Assembly (NCBI GenBank): GCA_902581005.1
Contig: CACHMT010000013.1
Coordinates: 1-32,363 of the forward strand
Origin: an uncultured Alphaproteobacteria bacterium
GTDB lineage: Bacteria > Pseudomonadota > Alphaproteobacteria > Rhodobacterales > Rhodobacteraceae
Direction of reading: 5' to 3'
DNA length: 32,363 nt
A program made the translations under genes and the position numbers. Under the pieces are notes generated by a model. It made no database searches and was not told the DNA's origin. It saw nothing but the letters and a program-made list of their open reading frames with translations. Of the stretch, positions 1 through 7,369 are shown piece after piece (the first letter of the stretch is position 1; each line of letters opens with the position of its first letter).

Positions 1-1
1 T

Positions 2-370
2 GGTTACGCAAAAGCGTCAAAAGATAAAAGGTCAGATTGGCAGACTCTTATAAAATCATATATCGCGGAAAGACGTTCACTTAAGAGGGTATTTACTCTT
101 GTCGATGCAAGACACGGGTTAAAAGATAATGATAGAGAGTTTTTCTTCTTTTTGGACACCTATGCCGTGAATTATCAAATAATACTTACCAAAATAGATA
201 AGGTTAAGAAAAGTGAGATGCCCAAACTTCTTGACCAAATAAATAGCAAAATAGAAGAGCATCCTGCCTGCAATCCAGAATTTTTAATGACATCAGCGAT
301 AAAAAAACGTGGTATCAGCGAAATTAGAGACGTAATGTTCTCAATTTTAGGTTTAAATCAAAATAATTGA
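2..370 (+). CDS. engB: EngB/YsxC ribosome-biogenesis GTPase, 3' part
   Basis: C-terminal 122 residues of a TRAFAC GTPase that assists large-subunit assembly. The reading frame is open from base 2, so the gene begins outside the window. The first visible residues (GYAKAS) follow the place where the DxxG switch II motif should lie. The G4 motif TKID is at visible residues 63-66 and the G5-like TSA is near 97. The visible middle part, with VDARHGLKDND, is typical of YsxC/YihA. Family members are about 195-210 residues, so roughly 80-90 are missing. It sits 33 nt before argB on the same strand, an arrangement common in Alphaproteobacteria. The first internal ATG (152) is not the real start. Confidence 0.93.
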   Translation, partial: GYAKASKDKRSDWQTLIKSYIAERRSLKRVFTLVDARHGLKDNDREFFFFLDTYAVNYQIILTKIDKVKKSEMPKLLDQINSKIEEHPACNPEFLMTSAIKKRGISEIRDVMFSILGLNQNN

Positions 371-403
371 CAAATCAGCATTATAATTGCATTAGGTTTT
401 GCT

Positions 404-1270
404 ATGAACGGTAAAATAGAAAATAATTTTAAGCAAACGGCAGCCACGCTGGCCGAAGCGCTACCATACATCCAGAGATATGAGGACTCCACAATAGTTA
501 TTAAGCTTGGTGGTCATGCCATGACGAGTAAACCCTCAATGGAAAATTTTGCGCGAGATATTGTTTTGATAAAGCAATGTGGCGTCAACCCAGTGATAGT
601 ACATGGCGGTGGCCCCATGATTAATAAGGTATTATCGGATTTAAAAATTGAAAGTGAATTTGCTGAGGGAAAGAGGATAACAGATGGTAAAACTATGGAA
701 ATTGTTGAAATGGTACTATCTGGAAACGTAAACAAATCTATAGTTAATGCAATTAATAGCCAAGGTGGAAAGGGCGTTGGACTATCCGGAAAAGATGCGA
801 ATATGATTGAATGTGAGCAAGATAATCCCAAACTCGGATTTGTTGGGAAGATAAAAAAAGTTGATACTGATATAGTCCAGAATTTTATAAAGAGTGACTT
901 TATCCCCGTTATTGCCCCTATTGGTTTTGGAATAAAGGGCGAAACATATAATATTAATGGTGATACAGCGGCAGGTGCTATAGCCTCAAGCCTCTTAGCA
1001 GATCGCCTTTTACTGCTTACGGATGTGGTCGGTGTAAAAGATAGTGACGATCAGTTAATTAATCAATTGAATATAGAAGAAGCAAGGAACTTAATAGGCT
1101 CAGGAATTATTAACTCGGGAATGATCCCCAAGGTAAATACATCAATAAAAGCTATTGAAGAGGGTGTTAGGGCATCAGTTATAATTGATGGAAGAGTCGA
1201 TCATGCCTGTCTTCTCGAGCTCTTTACTAGCCATGGAGTAGGCACTCTGTTTAAAAAAACTTTCGACTAG
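404..1270 (+). CDS. argB: Acetylglutamate kinase
   Basis: Phosphorylates N-acetyl-L-glutamate with ATP, the second step of the acetylated arginine pathway, in the cytosol. The 288 residues are full length for the amino-acid-kinase fold. Visible motifs are IKLGGHAM (33-40, with the phosphate-binding Lys34), VHGGGP (66-71), Arg91 in the substrate loop, GLSGKDANMI (127-135) and NINGDTAAG (183-191). The start ATG has AGG about 8 nt upstream. The N-terminal extension before residue 30 resembles the extra helix seen in arginine-sensitive kinases, so feedback inhibition by arginine is plausible but inferred. It is followed after 8 nt by the ferredoxin-like gene, so the two are probably co-transcribed. 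Confidence 0.97.
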   Translation: MNGKIENNFKQTAATLAEALPYIQRYEDSTIVIKLGGHAMTSKPSMENFARDIVLIKQCGVNPVIVHGGGPMINKVLSDLKIESEFAEGKRITDGKTMEIVEMVLSGNVNKSIVNAINSQGGKGVGLSGKDANMIECEQDNPKLGFVGKIKKVDTDIVQNFIKSDFIPVIAPIGFGIKGETYNINGDTAAGAIASSLLADRLLLLTDVVGVKDSDDQLINQLNIEEARNLIGSGIINSGMIPKVNTSIKAIEEGVRASVIIDGRVDHACLLELFTSHGVGTLFKKTFD

Positions 1271-1278
1271 ATTCTAGA

Positions 1279-1926
1279 ATGTCAAATACTCTCCGGGCAG
1301 TTCAACGAATACTGAATAAAAATAGCCTTGATATCGTAGGCTATTTTAACCCAGATGGGTCTGACAATATTTGCTCAAAAGTGAGAACCATTTTGCTAAT
1401 AGGACCAGAAGAGCCTTATTTTTGGGACGTATTTAAAAAGAGTAGGGAATACAAAGACAATAAAGAGAACCCACTTGATAGATGGTCAAAAAAAACCATA
1501 GAAGAAATTGCAATAAAATTAAGTGCGCGATCATTTTTTCCTTTTGAGGCACCCTTTCAGCCATTTGTTGATTGGGCTAAAAAATGTTCAACAATGGGAT
1601 CATCTCCTGTTCGCCTTTTAGTACATAAAGAGAAGGGCCTATTTATTTCTTTTCGAGGTGCCCTTGGTATAAATGAGTATATTGAACCACCAAAAAACTC
1701 GAAAGATATCTGTACCCCATGTGAGAAGCCATGCCTCACTGCTTGTCCAGTAAGTGCACTTAACCAAGACGGCTATGATGTCGTTCGATGTAAGGACTAT
1801 TTGAACACACCTAGTGGTTTCGAATGTAGAGACGGCTGCCTTGTCAGAAGATCCTGCCCCTCTGGTCAGAATTTAAGACTGAAGGAACAATCAAATTTTC
1901 ATATGCGTGCTTTTCTGAGCGAATAG
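1279..1926 (+). CDS. Ferredoxin-like 4Fe-4S protein, function unknown
   Basis: 215-residue protein with a cysteine-rich C-terminal third. Cys145, 148, 152 and 156 form C-x2-C-x3-C-x3-CP, a 4Fe-4S ligand set. Cys171, 183, 187 and 193 could bind a second cluster, the last in a RRSCP motif. The end (FHMRAF) is a hallmark I recall from alphaproteobacterial proteins annotated only as ferredoxin or 4Fe-4S proteins. The ligand layout is loosely like the ferredoxin part of epoxyqueuosine reductase, but the N-terminal 140 residues show no cobalamin-binding motif I recognise. No signal peptide is visible, so it is probably cytosolic. There is no clear Shine-Dalgarno, and the start ATG lies in a 10-bp palindrome (1271-1280). 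It probably belongs with engB and argB as an operon. Role unknown. Confidence 0.85.
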   Translation: MSNTLRAVQRILNKNSLDIVGYFNPDGSDNICSKVRTILLIGPEEPYFWDVFKKSREYKDNKENPLDRWSKKTIEEIAIKLSARSFFPFEAPFQPFVDWAKKCSTMGSSPVRLLVHKEKGLFISFRGALGINEYIEPPKNSKDICTPCEKPCLTACPVSALNQDGYDVVRCKDYLNTPSGFECRDGCLVRRSCPSGQNLRLKEQSNFHMRAFLSE

Positions 1927-1938
1927 GTCAATGACCTA
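1924..1938. repeat. Perfect 7-bp inverted repeat over two convergent stop codons
   Basis: TAGGTCA-A-TGACCTA. The left arm contains the TAG stop of the ferredoxin-like gene (1924-1926) and the TGA stop of aapP (1930-1928 on the other strand). No T-tract follows on either strand, so it is not a standard intrinsic terminator. It may only reflect the packing of two stop codons. Confidence 0.5.
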
Positions 1939-2692
1939 ATATCTGACTCAAAAACAGCTTTGTTCTATCAGACTTTGGGTTCTTGAAGAACTCTTCCGGT
2001 TCGTTTTGCTCAACAATCTGACCGTCGTCCATGAATATAACTCTATCCGCAACCTGTCTAGCAAAGCCCATCTCATGCGTAACACAAATCATTGTCATAC
2101 CTTCTTCAGCTAGCTGAATCATAGTATCCAGCACCTCTTTAATCATTTCAGGGTCCAATGCGGAAGTCACTTCATCAAATAACATTATTCTTGGTTTCAT
2201 GCATAGAGATCTTGCTATTGCTACTCTTTGTTGTTGCCCACCAGAAAGTTGACCTGGGTATTTATGAGCCTGTTCAGGAATTTTCACTTTTTCAAGCATT
2301 TCCATTGCTATCTCTGTAGCTTCTTTTTCCGGAGTTTCTCTGACCCACATAGGAGCTAGAGTACAATTTTCTAAAGTTGTCAAATGAGGGAACAAATTAA
2401 AGTGCTGAAAGACCATGCCAACTTCAGATCGGATCTTATCAATATTCTTTAGGTCAGTGGTTAGCTCTGTACCGTCAACAATTATGCTTCCCTTTTGATG
2501 CTCTTCAAGTCTATTAATGCATCTTATCAGTGTTGATTTACCAGATCCAGATGGACCGCAGACAACAATTCTCTCACCTCTTCTCACTTCTAGATTAATA
2601 TCCCTAAGTACGTGGAAGTTACCAAACCACTTGTTCATATCAGATATGTGGATAGCTACTTCATCTGTTATGTTTATCTTAGTTTTTTCCAT
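1928..2692 (-). CDS. aapP: General L-amino-acid ABC transporter, ATP-binding protein
   Basis: ATPase subunit that drives import of polar amino acids, on the cytoplasmic face of the AapQ-AapM permease. 254 residues, full length. Walker [10 protein letters not shown] is at 46-54, the Q-loop Gln at 96, the signature LSGGQQQR at 149-156, Walker B at 168-174 (IMLFDE), and the switch His is in VTHEMGFA. After the catalytic Glu174 it reads DEVTSALD where this subfamily usually has DEPTSALD, a probably tolerated change. It is the last gene of the aapJQMP operon, 32 nt after aapM. It ends one base from the stop of a convergent gene, and no terminator is visible. Confidence 0.95.
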   Translation of the reverse strand: MEKTKINITDEVAIHISDMNKWFGNFHVLRDINLEVRRGERIVVCGPSGSGKSTLIRCINRLEEHQKGSIIVDGTELTTDLKNIDKIRSEVGMVFQHFNLFPHLTTLENCTLAPMWVRETPEKEATEIAMEMLEKVKIPEQAHKYPGQLSGGQQQRVAIARSLCMKPRIMLFDEVTSALDPEMIKEVLDTMIQLAEEGMTMICVTHEMGFARQVADRVIFMDDGQIVEQNEPEEFFKNPKSDRTKLFLSQILGH

Positions 2693-2724
2693 ATCAATCT
2701 TACTCCTAACCTAAATAGACAATT

Positions 2725-4008
2725 CTATTTATCCGTTTTTAATTTTCTTTCTAAATATTGTGAGTACTGGGACATACCCCAACAAAAAATAAAGAACATC
2801 AATCCAATAGCAACGTAGAGTTCCCAATAAATACCATTCCACTTTTGATCCGCTCTTATTGTCGACGCGAGCCCGACCGGATCTCTTAAACTTATTATGG
2901 ATACAAGAGTTGTATCTTTAAACAAGCCAATAAAGGTATTCACAATACCTGGAATAGATATTTTTAATGCCTGCGGCATAATTATTAGCCGTTGTGATTG
3001 CCAGTAAGTGAGCCCTAAAGATGCTGACGCTTCATGTTGACCTAACGGTAATCCTGCTAGCCCTCCTCGAATTACCTCGGCCATATAAGCTGCAGAAAAT
3101 AATGTAACCATAATCACTACTCTCAACACAATATCAAAGTTGGTTCCTGGAGGTAAAAAGTAGTTTAGTAGAACGGACGCAACAAATAACAACGTTATTA
3201 GGGGTACACCCCGTATAAATTCAATAAACCCTACACAAATCATCTTAATTACTGGTAAATTAGATTGTCTACCCAATGCTAATAAAATTCCAATAGGGAA
3301 AGACGCAACAATTCCTGTAACTCCTACGATCAAAGACAAAGTAAATCCACCCATCTTTAGTGACTCAACGAAAGGAAGACTAATAGGCAAAATAACGTTA
3401 AGAAGACCTACCAATGGATTGGAGATAAAGAGAAAAAATACGGCAGTAAATAAGAAAGCAAGGATAGCTGCTATCATATAGTTTTTTAGATACCGTCTTA
3501 TCAAAGTCAGAAAAAACAACGCTCCTAAAGTTAAACCAATATATACTATACTAATTGACCAAAACGATCCCCCCCACAGTAGCCATACAGCTAATCCGGG
3601 ATAAATTATTGAAAACCAAAAAAAACGAAAAAACTTTGGAAATAATATTGGAACGATGGCAAGCAACAAAAAGATAAAAGTTAATGTAGGCCTCCAATAC
3701 TCCTCAGCTGGATACAGTCCGAACAGCAATTGTTTCCATCTAGCCGTAAGTACTGAAAAGCACGCTACATCTGGGTCTAAATCTAGACATTCTCTTAGCG
3801 ATTTAGTATTCCAGTGTCCTCCATAAGCCCAAGGTATGAAATCCCATAACATTATAACTATAAAGTATACCGACAACACTGTGAGTGTCGAGTTTAGCCA
3901 TGATGAAAATAAATTTTGTCTTAACCACCCAATAAGCCCAACCTCTGTTATTGGGGGTGCTGATGGCGGTATTTCTTTTTTTCTTACAAAAGCTATCTTT
4001 GTGATCAT
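2725..4008 (-). CDS. aapM: General L-amino-acid ABC transporter, permease AapM
   Basis: Inner-membrane permease of the HisM/AapM class that pairs with AapQ. 427 residues, much longer than ordinary polar-amino-acid permeases (about 220-240) because of extra N-terminal membrane segments, which is characteristic of AapM. Hydrophobic segments lie near 41-58, 108-122, 128-146, 150-170 and 178-196, followed by the conserved permease core from about 220. The cytoplasmic EAA loop contains HEASASLG (325-332), the contact for the ATPase. Its ATG overlaps the aapQ stop codon (ATGA, 4008-4005), implying translational coupling and equal amounts of the two permeases. Confidence 0.94.
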   Translation of the reverse strand: MITKIAFVRKKEIPPSAPPITEVGLIGWLRQNLFSSWLNSTLTVLSVYFIVIMLWDFIPWAYGGHWNTKSLRECLDLDPDVACFSVLTARWKQLLFGLYPAEEYWRPTLTFIFLLLAIVPILFPKFFRFFWFSIIYPGLAVWLLWGGSFWSISIVYIGLTLGALFFLTLIRRYLKNYMIAAILAFLFTAVFFLFISNPLVGLLNVILPISLPFVESLKMGGFTLSLIVGVTGIVASFPIGILLALGRQSNLPVIKMICVGFIEFIRGVPLITLLFVASVLLNYFLPPGTNFDIVLRVVIMVTLFSAAYMAEVIRGGLAGLPLGQHEASASLGLTYWQSQRLIIMPQALKISIPGIVNTFIGLFKDTTLVSIISLRDPVGLASTIRADQKWNGIYWELYVAIGLMFFIFCWGMSQYSQYLERKLKTDK

Positions 4009-5222
4009 CGCACCACTATTTGAAAAGACCGATTAAAGTAATTGATAAACGAAGAAATCAACAATGATACTGCAAGATAAAAACCCATGAGCAATAGCAT
4101 TGACTCCAACTCTCTTCCAGTCTGATTAAGGGTAATTCCTCCTAGAGTTCCTCTAACATCCATGTATCCTACAGCGATGGCAAGGGATGAATTTTTCGTT
4201 AAATTTAGATAATTTGAGATGAGAGGAGGAACAATAATTCTCAAAGCCTGTGGAAGGATTATAAGGCTCATTATTTTGTTAGGTCTCAAACCCAGAGATG
4301 CTGCTGCCTCAGATTGGCCTTTGGAAACTGCCATGATGCCTGCCCTTACTATCTCAGCTATAAAAGCAGAGGTATAAAAGGCTAATGCCAAGGTCAATGC
4401 AAGAAATGAGTTTCTAAGGTGTATTCCGTCTTTAAAATTAAATCCCTTGAGATAAGGATACTCGAGTGACACTGGCTGGCCCATTGCAAAAAAAAGTATT
4501 AATGTTGGAAAAATAATTACTGCTACACTAATCCAAAATGTAGGTAAGCTTTTTCCAGTATCTTTTTTCTGTTTATTTGAGTATCGAATAAAATAGATAG
4601 AGGCAACTATCGAAAGACCAAAGCACAGCAGTAACCAATAGGCTCCTTCGGCCAAAACTGGTGCCGGAAAATACGTTCCTCGATTTGTAATAGCTATACT
4701 CTCGAAAAATAACATCGTAGCTTCAGGCTCAGCACCTTTGAAAGCCCTTGGTGCAGGGGTGAATTCGGTTAGCAACGCAAAAACCATCACAATCCACAGG
4801 AGTACTGGGACATTTCTGAAACCTTCTATGTAGGCAGACATAAGCTTTGCCACAATCCAATTTTTTGAGAGGCGTAGAATACCGACAAAAAGCCCGAGAA
4901 CTGTAGCAACTATGCACCCTACAAAGGCAACGAGTAAAGTATTAAGAATGCCAACTAAAGCCGCCATTCCGTGTGTACTATCGCTAGTGTAAGGTATTAG
5001 TCGTTGGTTAATGTCGTATCCGGCTCTTAGCCATAGAAAATTAAAGCTCACATCTTTATCAAGCAACGCTAAGTTTTTAATAGTATTATCGACTAGCCAG
5101 AAAAATACGGCCATAAATATTATAAACGTGATTACTTGTAGCGACATTCCTCTATAACGTGTGTCGCTTAGCAACATACTAAATTTAAAGCTTTCTGATG
5201 GTGGAAGAGTTGGTGAGCTCAT
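4005..5222 (-). CDS. aapQ: General L-amino-acid ABC transporter, permease AapQ
   Basis: First permease subunit, inner membrane, heterodimer partner of AapM. 405 residues, typical of AapQ. Membrane segments are visible near 28-46, 87-116, 135-152, 195-212, 228-246 and in the core after 270. The EAA loop reads SEAAASLG at 304-311, followed by ILPQALR, the usual ATPase-docking sequence. GGA lies about 7 nt before the start ATG. It is separated from aapJ by 163 nt that contain a terminator-like hairpin, so it is probably made at a lower level than the binding protein. Its stop overlaps the aapM start. Confidence 0.95.
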   Translation of the reverse strand: MSSPTLPPSESFKFSMLLSDTRYRGMSLQVITFIIFMAVFFWLVDNTIKNLALLDKDVSFNFLWLRAGYDINQRLIPYTSDSTHGMAALVGILNTLLVAFVGCIVATVLGLFVGILRLSKNWIVAKLMSAYIEGFRNVPVLLWIVMVFALLTEFTPAPRAFKGAEPEATMLFFESIAITNRGTYFPAPVLAEGAYWLLLCFGLSIVASIYFIRYSNKQKKDTGKSLPTFWISVAVIIFPTLILFFAMGQPVSLEYPYLKGFNFKDGIHLRNSFLALTLALAFYTSAFIAEIVRAGIMAVSKGQSEAAASLGLRPNKIMSLIILPQALRIIVPPLISNYLNLTKNSSLAIAVGYMDVRGTLGGITLNQTGRELESMLLLMGFYLAVSLLISSFINYFNRSFQIVVR

Positions 5223-5340
5223 TTTAGTTCCATAATTTACATCTGACTATAGTTTATAAAATTTTATCTACAGAGGTAATATAAATTAATAAAACCTGCA
5301 ACACGTAGGTTTAAAAAAAATTCAATTATTTTTGTAAACG

Positions 5341-5369
5341 AAAAAGGGGCGCTCAAGACGCCCCCTTTT
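5341..5369 (-). terminator. Terminator-like hairpin between aapJ and aapQ
   Basis: Read on the minus strand, 17 nt after the aapJ stop, GGGGCG and CGCCCC (5364-5359 with 5351-5346) form a GC stem around a 7-nt loop. After one bulged base (5365) an AAAA/TTTT extension follows, and the transcript then runs into TTTTTC. It looks like a partial terminator or a 3' stabiliser, the usual way binding-protein mRNA is kept more abundant than permease mRNA in such operons (inferred). Confidence 0.7.
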
Positions 5370-5385
5370 CAAATAGGTTTTCGAA

Positions 5386-6399
5386 TCATCTAAATGGAGG
5401 TGAATAAAGAATACCACCCTTAGTCCAAGACGCATTCACACCTCTTTCGATGTTAATACCGCTTGTAGCACCTAGATTATTTTCAAAGATTTCGCCGTAG
5501 TTTCCACCCGCTTTAATCGCGTTGTACATAGCGTTCTTGGGAAGTCCTACCATAGCTAGAATATCATCATCACCGGTTCCAAGAAGCCTGTGGATCTCGG
5601 CATCTTTAGTATCTTTCCAACTATCGATATTAGCCTTTGTTATTCCTTTTTCTTCAGCAATAACTAGCGCATTTAGCACCCAACGTCCGATGTCAGCCCA
5701 ATTATCATCACCGTGTCTCACAAGAGGTCCAAGTGGCTCTTTTGAAATGATTTCCGGCAGAACGAGGTGGTCATCAGGGTTTTCAAGGTTGACTCTTGTA
5801 CCGTGTAATGCGGAGGCATCGGTTGTGTATGTGTCACACGCTCCGGCAAGATACTGCTGTTGAGATTCTGCATTATCAGCAGTTGGCACAGGCTCGTAGC
5901 TCATACCATTTTCCTTGAAGTAGTCAGCAAGGTTAAGTTCTGTTGTTGTTCCAACTTGAATACATACGGTCGCACCGTCTAATTCTGTTGTAGACTTAAC
6001 ACCTAATTCTTTCTTAACCATGAAGCCTTGACCATCATAATAGTTTACACCTAAAAATGTCTGCTTCAGGTCGGTATCTCTGCTATATGTCCATGTTGTG
6101 TTTCTAGCAAGTATGTCAACTTCTCCTGCTGCCAATGCTGTAAATCTTACTGCAGAGGTCAAACCAACAAATTTTACTGCCATTGGATCACCAAAAATCG
6201 CAGCTGCTAGAGCTCGACAATAGTCCACGTCAAACCCAACATCTTTACCGCTATCATCGACAGTAGCAAAACCAGGTGCACCCGTGGATACACCACATAA
6301 CAAATTTCCACGTGCCTTCACATCATCTAATGTTCCAGCAAAAGTACCACCAGCAGCTAAAGCCAAGCCTGTCAGCACTCCCAAAAATAGTTTCTTCAT
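5386..6399 (-). CDS. aapJ: General L-amino-acid-binding periplasmic protein
   Basis: Periplasmic substrate-binding protein that delivers L-amino acids to AapQMP. 337 residues, SBP_bac_3 family, of the longer AapJ/BztA type. The N-terminus MKKLFLGVLTGLALAAGGTF is a Sec signal peptide with likely cleavage after Ala21. The body carries the usual two-lobe sequence (DVGFDVDYCRALAAAIFGD, then FTALAAGEVDILARNTTWT). The C-terminus WTKGGILYSPPFR is a hallmark of this subgroup. AGAAGGA lies about 6 nt before the ATG. It is the first gene of its operon, with palindromic elements in its leader. Confidence 0.96.
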   Translation of the reverse strand: MKKLFLGVLTGLALAAGGTFAGTLDDVKARGNLLCGVSTGAPGFATVDDSGKDVGFDVDYCRALAAAIFGDPMAVKFVGLTSAVRFTALAAGEVDILARNTTWTYSRDTDLKQTFLGVNYYDGQGFMVKKELGVKSTTELDGATVCIQVGTTTELNLADYFKENGMSYEPVPTADNAESQQQYLAGACDTYTTDASALHGTRVNLENPDDHLVLPEIISKEPLGPLVRHGDDNWADIGRWVLNALVIAEEKGITKANIDSWKDTKDAEIHRLLGTGDDDILAMVGLPKNAMYNAIKAGGNYGEIFENNLGATSGINIERGVNASWTKGGILYSPPFR

Positions 6400-6424
6400 A
6401 TTTTTTCCTTCTTTAACCTAATTT

Positions 6425-6438
6425 AAGTTTCGAAACTT
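6425..6438. promoter_or_regulatory. 14-bp perfect palindrome in aapJ leader (candidate operator)
   Basis: AAGTTTCGAAACTT is a perfect palindrome 26 nt upstream of the aapJ ATG. It lies just downstream of the start site expected from the promoter candidate at 6446-6474, where a repressor would act. It could equally be an RNA hairpin in the leader. The regulator is unknown. Confidence 0.4.
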
Positions 6439-6445
6439 TCGCGTG

Positions 6446-6474
6446 TATATAAAAATACTCATACACACTTTAAA
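6446..6474 (-). promoter_or_regulatory. Candidate sigma-70 promoter for aapJ
   Basis: On the minus strand TTTAAA (6474-6469), a 17-nt spacer, then TATATA (6451-6446). Each hexamer matches 4 of 6 consensus bases. The predicted start is near 6439. An inverted pair, GTGTAT (6443-6448) and ATACAC (6461-6466), overlaps the -10 and spacer and may bind a regulator. The match is modest in an AT-rich region. Confidence 0.35.
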
Positions 6475-6636
6475 GATCGTCATTTTAAACATTCTCACGT
6501 TTTTTTCCACTTTTAATTATTCATATTGAAAAAATGCATTAAAATCAGTTAATTAAAGGGCATTTCATCTTTTTTTTTTAGACAATTCTTCTCAAACACT
6601 GATTCTTCAATCAACCATGATTCTTGAAGCCCCCAA

Positions 6637-7338
6637 CTAGATCATTTGAAATATTTTTGTTAGATCTTTAAAATGATCAAAATCTACATTTTTTTTCTGC
6701 TTTTCTTCTTCGACTTCACCCCAGACTTCAATTCTAAAGTTATCTTCAACATTAGCAACTTCCCAGGCAAGTTCTGGACTTACTACTTTTTTATAAAGCG
6801 CTAGACAAGTAAAAAAAGATCCTAGGCTTTTAGTCAGCTCATGTATTGCAGTTAAATGAAAATTATCAAGCTCTTCTAAGTATTTTTTAATTATGTTAGC
6901 ATTTAAGGGTGGCTGCTCTATGAAAAGAAGTCCTGTTCCTATATTCAATTTTATTGAGAAAAATTTTTCAGCCCATTCTATCAAGGGACTATACAGATTT
7001 TCTTGCTTCAAATGTAGTTTTGTTGGTTCACTTGCGATATAACAAATCGGATCACAGTTGCCATATTCCACCAAACGACCAAAAACAGCTTCCCTCTCTT
7101 TTTTTGTAATATCCGTCGCTGAAAAGCAAAATTTAGTAAAGAAACTGTTTCTGATAGCACTAAGTTTTCCATCTGCACTCCACTCCCTTACAACCTCGTT
7201 AGCTAATTGTTCAGACAGCTTTAATTTATGGCCTTTATCTGATTTGAGGCATACCTCATCTAAGTAAATAAGGAACAAGTTTTTACTCTGCTCCTCTTTT
7301 CTGACGCTTTTCCAGTATTTATCTTTACTAATTATCAT
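6637..7338 (-). CDS. ATP12-family F1-ATPase assembly chaperone
   Basis: 233-residue protein of the ATP12 family, which in mitochondria and Alphaproteobacteria helps assemble the F1 sector of ATP synthase by holding the alpha subunit. It begins YWKSVRKEE and has a central ANEVVREWSADG, matching the family's N-terminal part. It continues with LIEWAEKFF, QPPLNAN and LTAIHELTKSLGS, and ends with the diagnostic LAWEVANVEDNFRIEVWGEVEE. The length is normal. It lies 31 nt after rluC, a neighbour pairing known from other Alphaproteobacteria. No terminator follows it, so it may be the last gene of the ribosomal locus transcript. No symbol is assigned because bacterial naming varies. Confidence 0.88.
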   Translation of the reverse strand: MIISKDKYWKSVRKEEQSKNLFLIYLDEVCLKSDKGHKLKLSEQLANEVVREWSADGKLSAIRNSFFTKFCFSATDITKKEREAVFGRLVEYGNCDPICYIASEPTKLHLKQENLYSPLIEWAEKFFSIKLNIGTGLLFIEQPPLNANIIKKYLEELDNFHLTAIHELTKSLGSFFTCLALYKKVVSPELAWEVANVEDNFRIEVWGEVEEEKQKKNVDFDHFKDLTKIFQMI

Positions 7339-7369
7339 AGGTATTTAGTTCTAAACCTTTAATTGCCTA

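Noticed and set aside
514-831. 105-codon frame on the strand opposite argB
   Set aside because: Shadow of argB in another frame with no recognisable domain or ribosome site; similar antisense frames within rpoC, secY, fusA and rplE were discarded for the same reason.
1928-6399. Idea that the transporter is a glutamine- or histidine-specific ABC system
   Set aside because: The two unusually long permeases, the order J-Q-M-P and the AapJ C-terminal signature fit the general L-amino-acid (Aap/Bzt) type better.
6532-6580. AAATGC/GCATTT stem followed by nine or more T on the + strand, terminator-like
   Set aside because: No gene is read on the + strand towards this point, the stem is short and AT-rich, and the loop is 22 nt. 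On the minus strand it lacks the T-tract needed to end the ATP12 transcript.
6600-6636. Possible terminator after the ATP12 gene (CTTCA...TGAAG pairing)
   Set aside because: The stem needs a 3-nt bulge and is followed by AAAAAAAAA on the transcribed strand, not by T.
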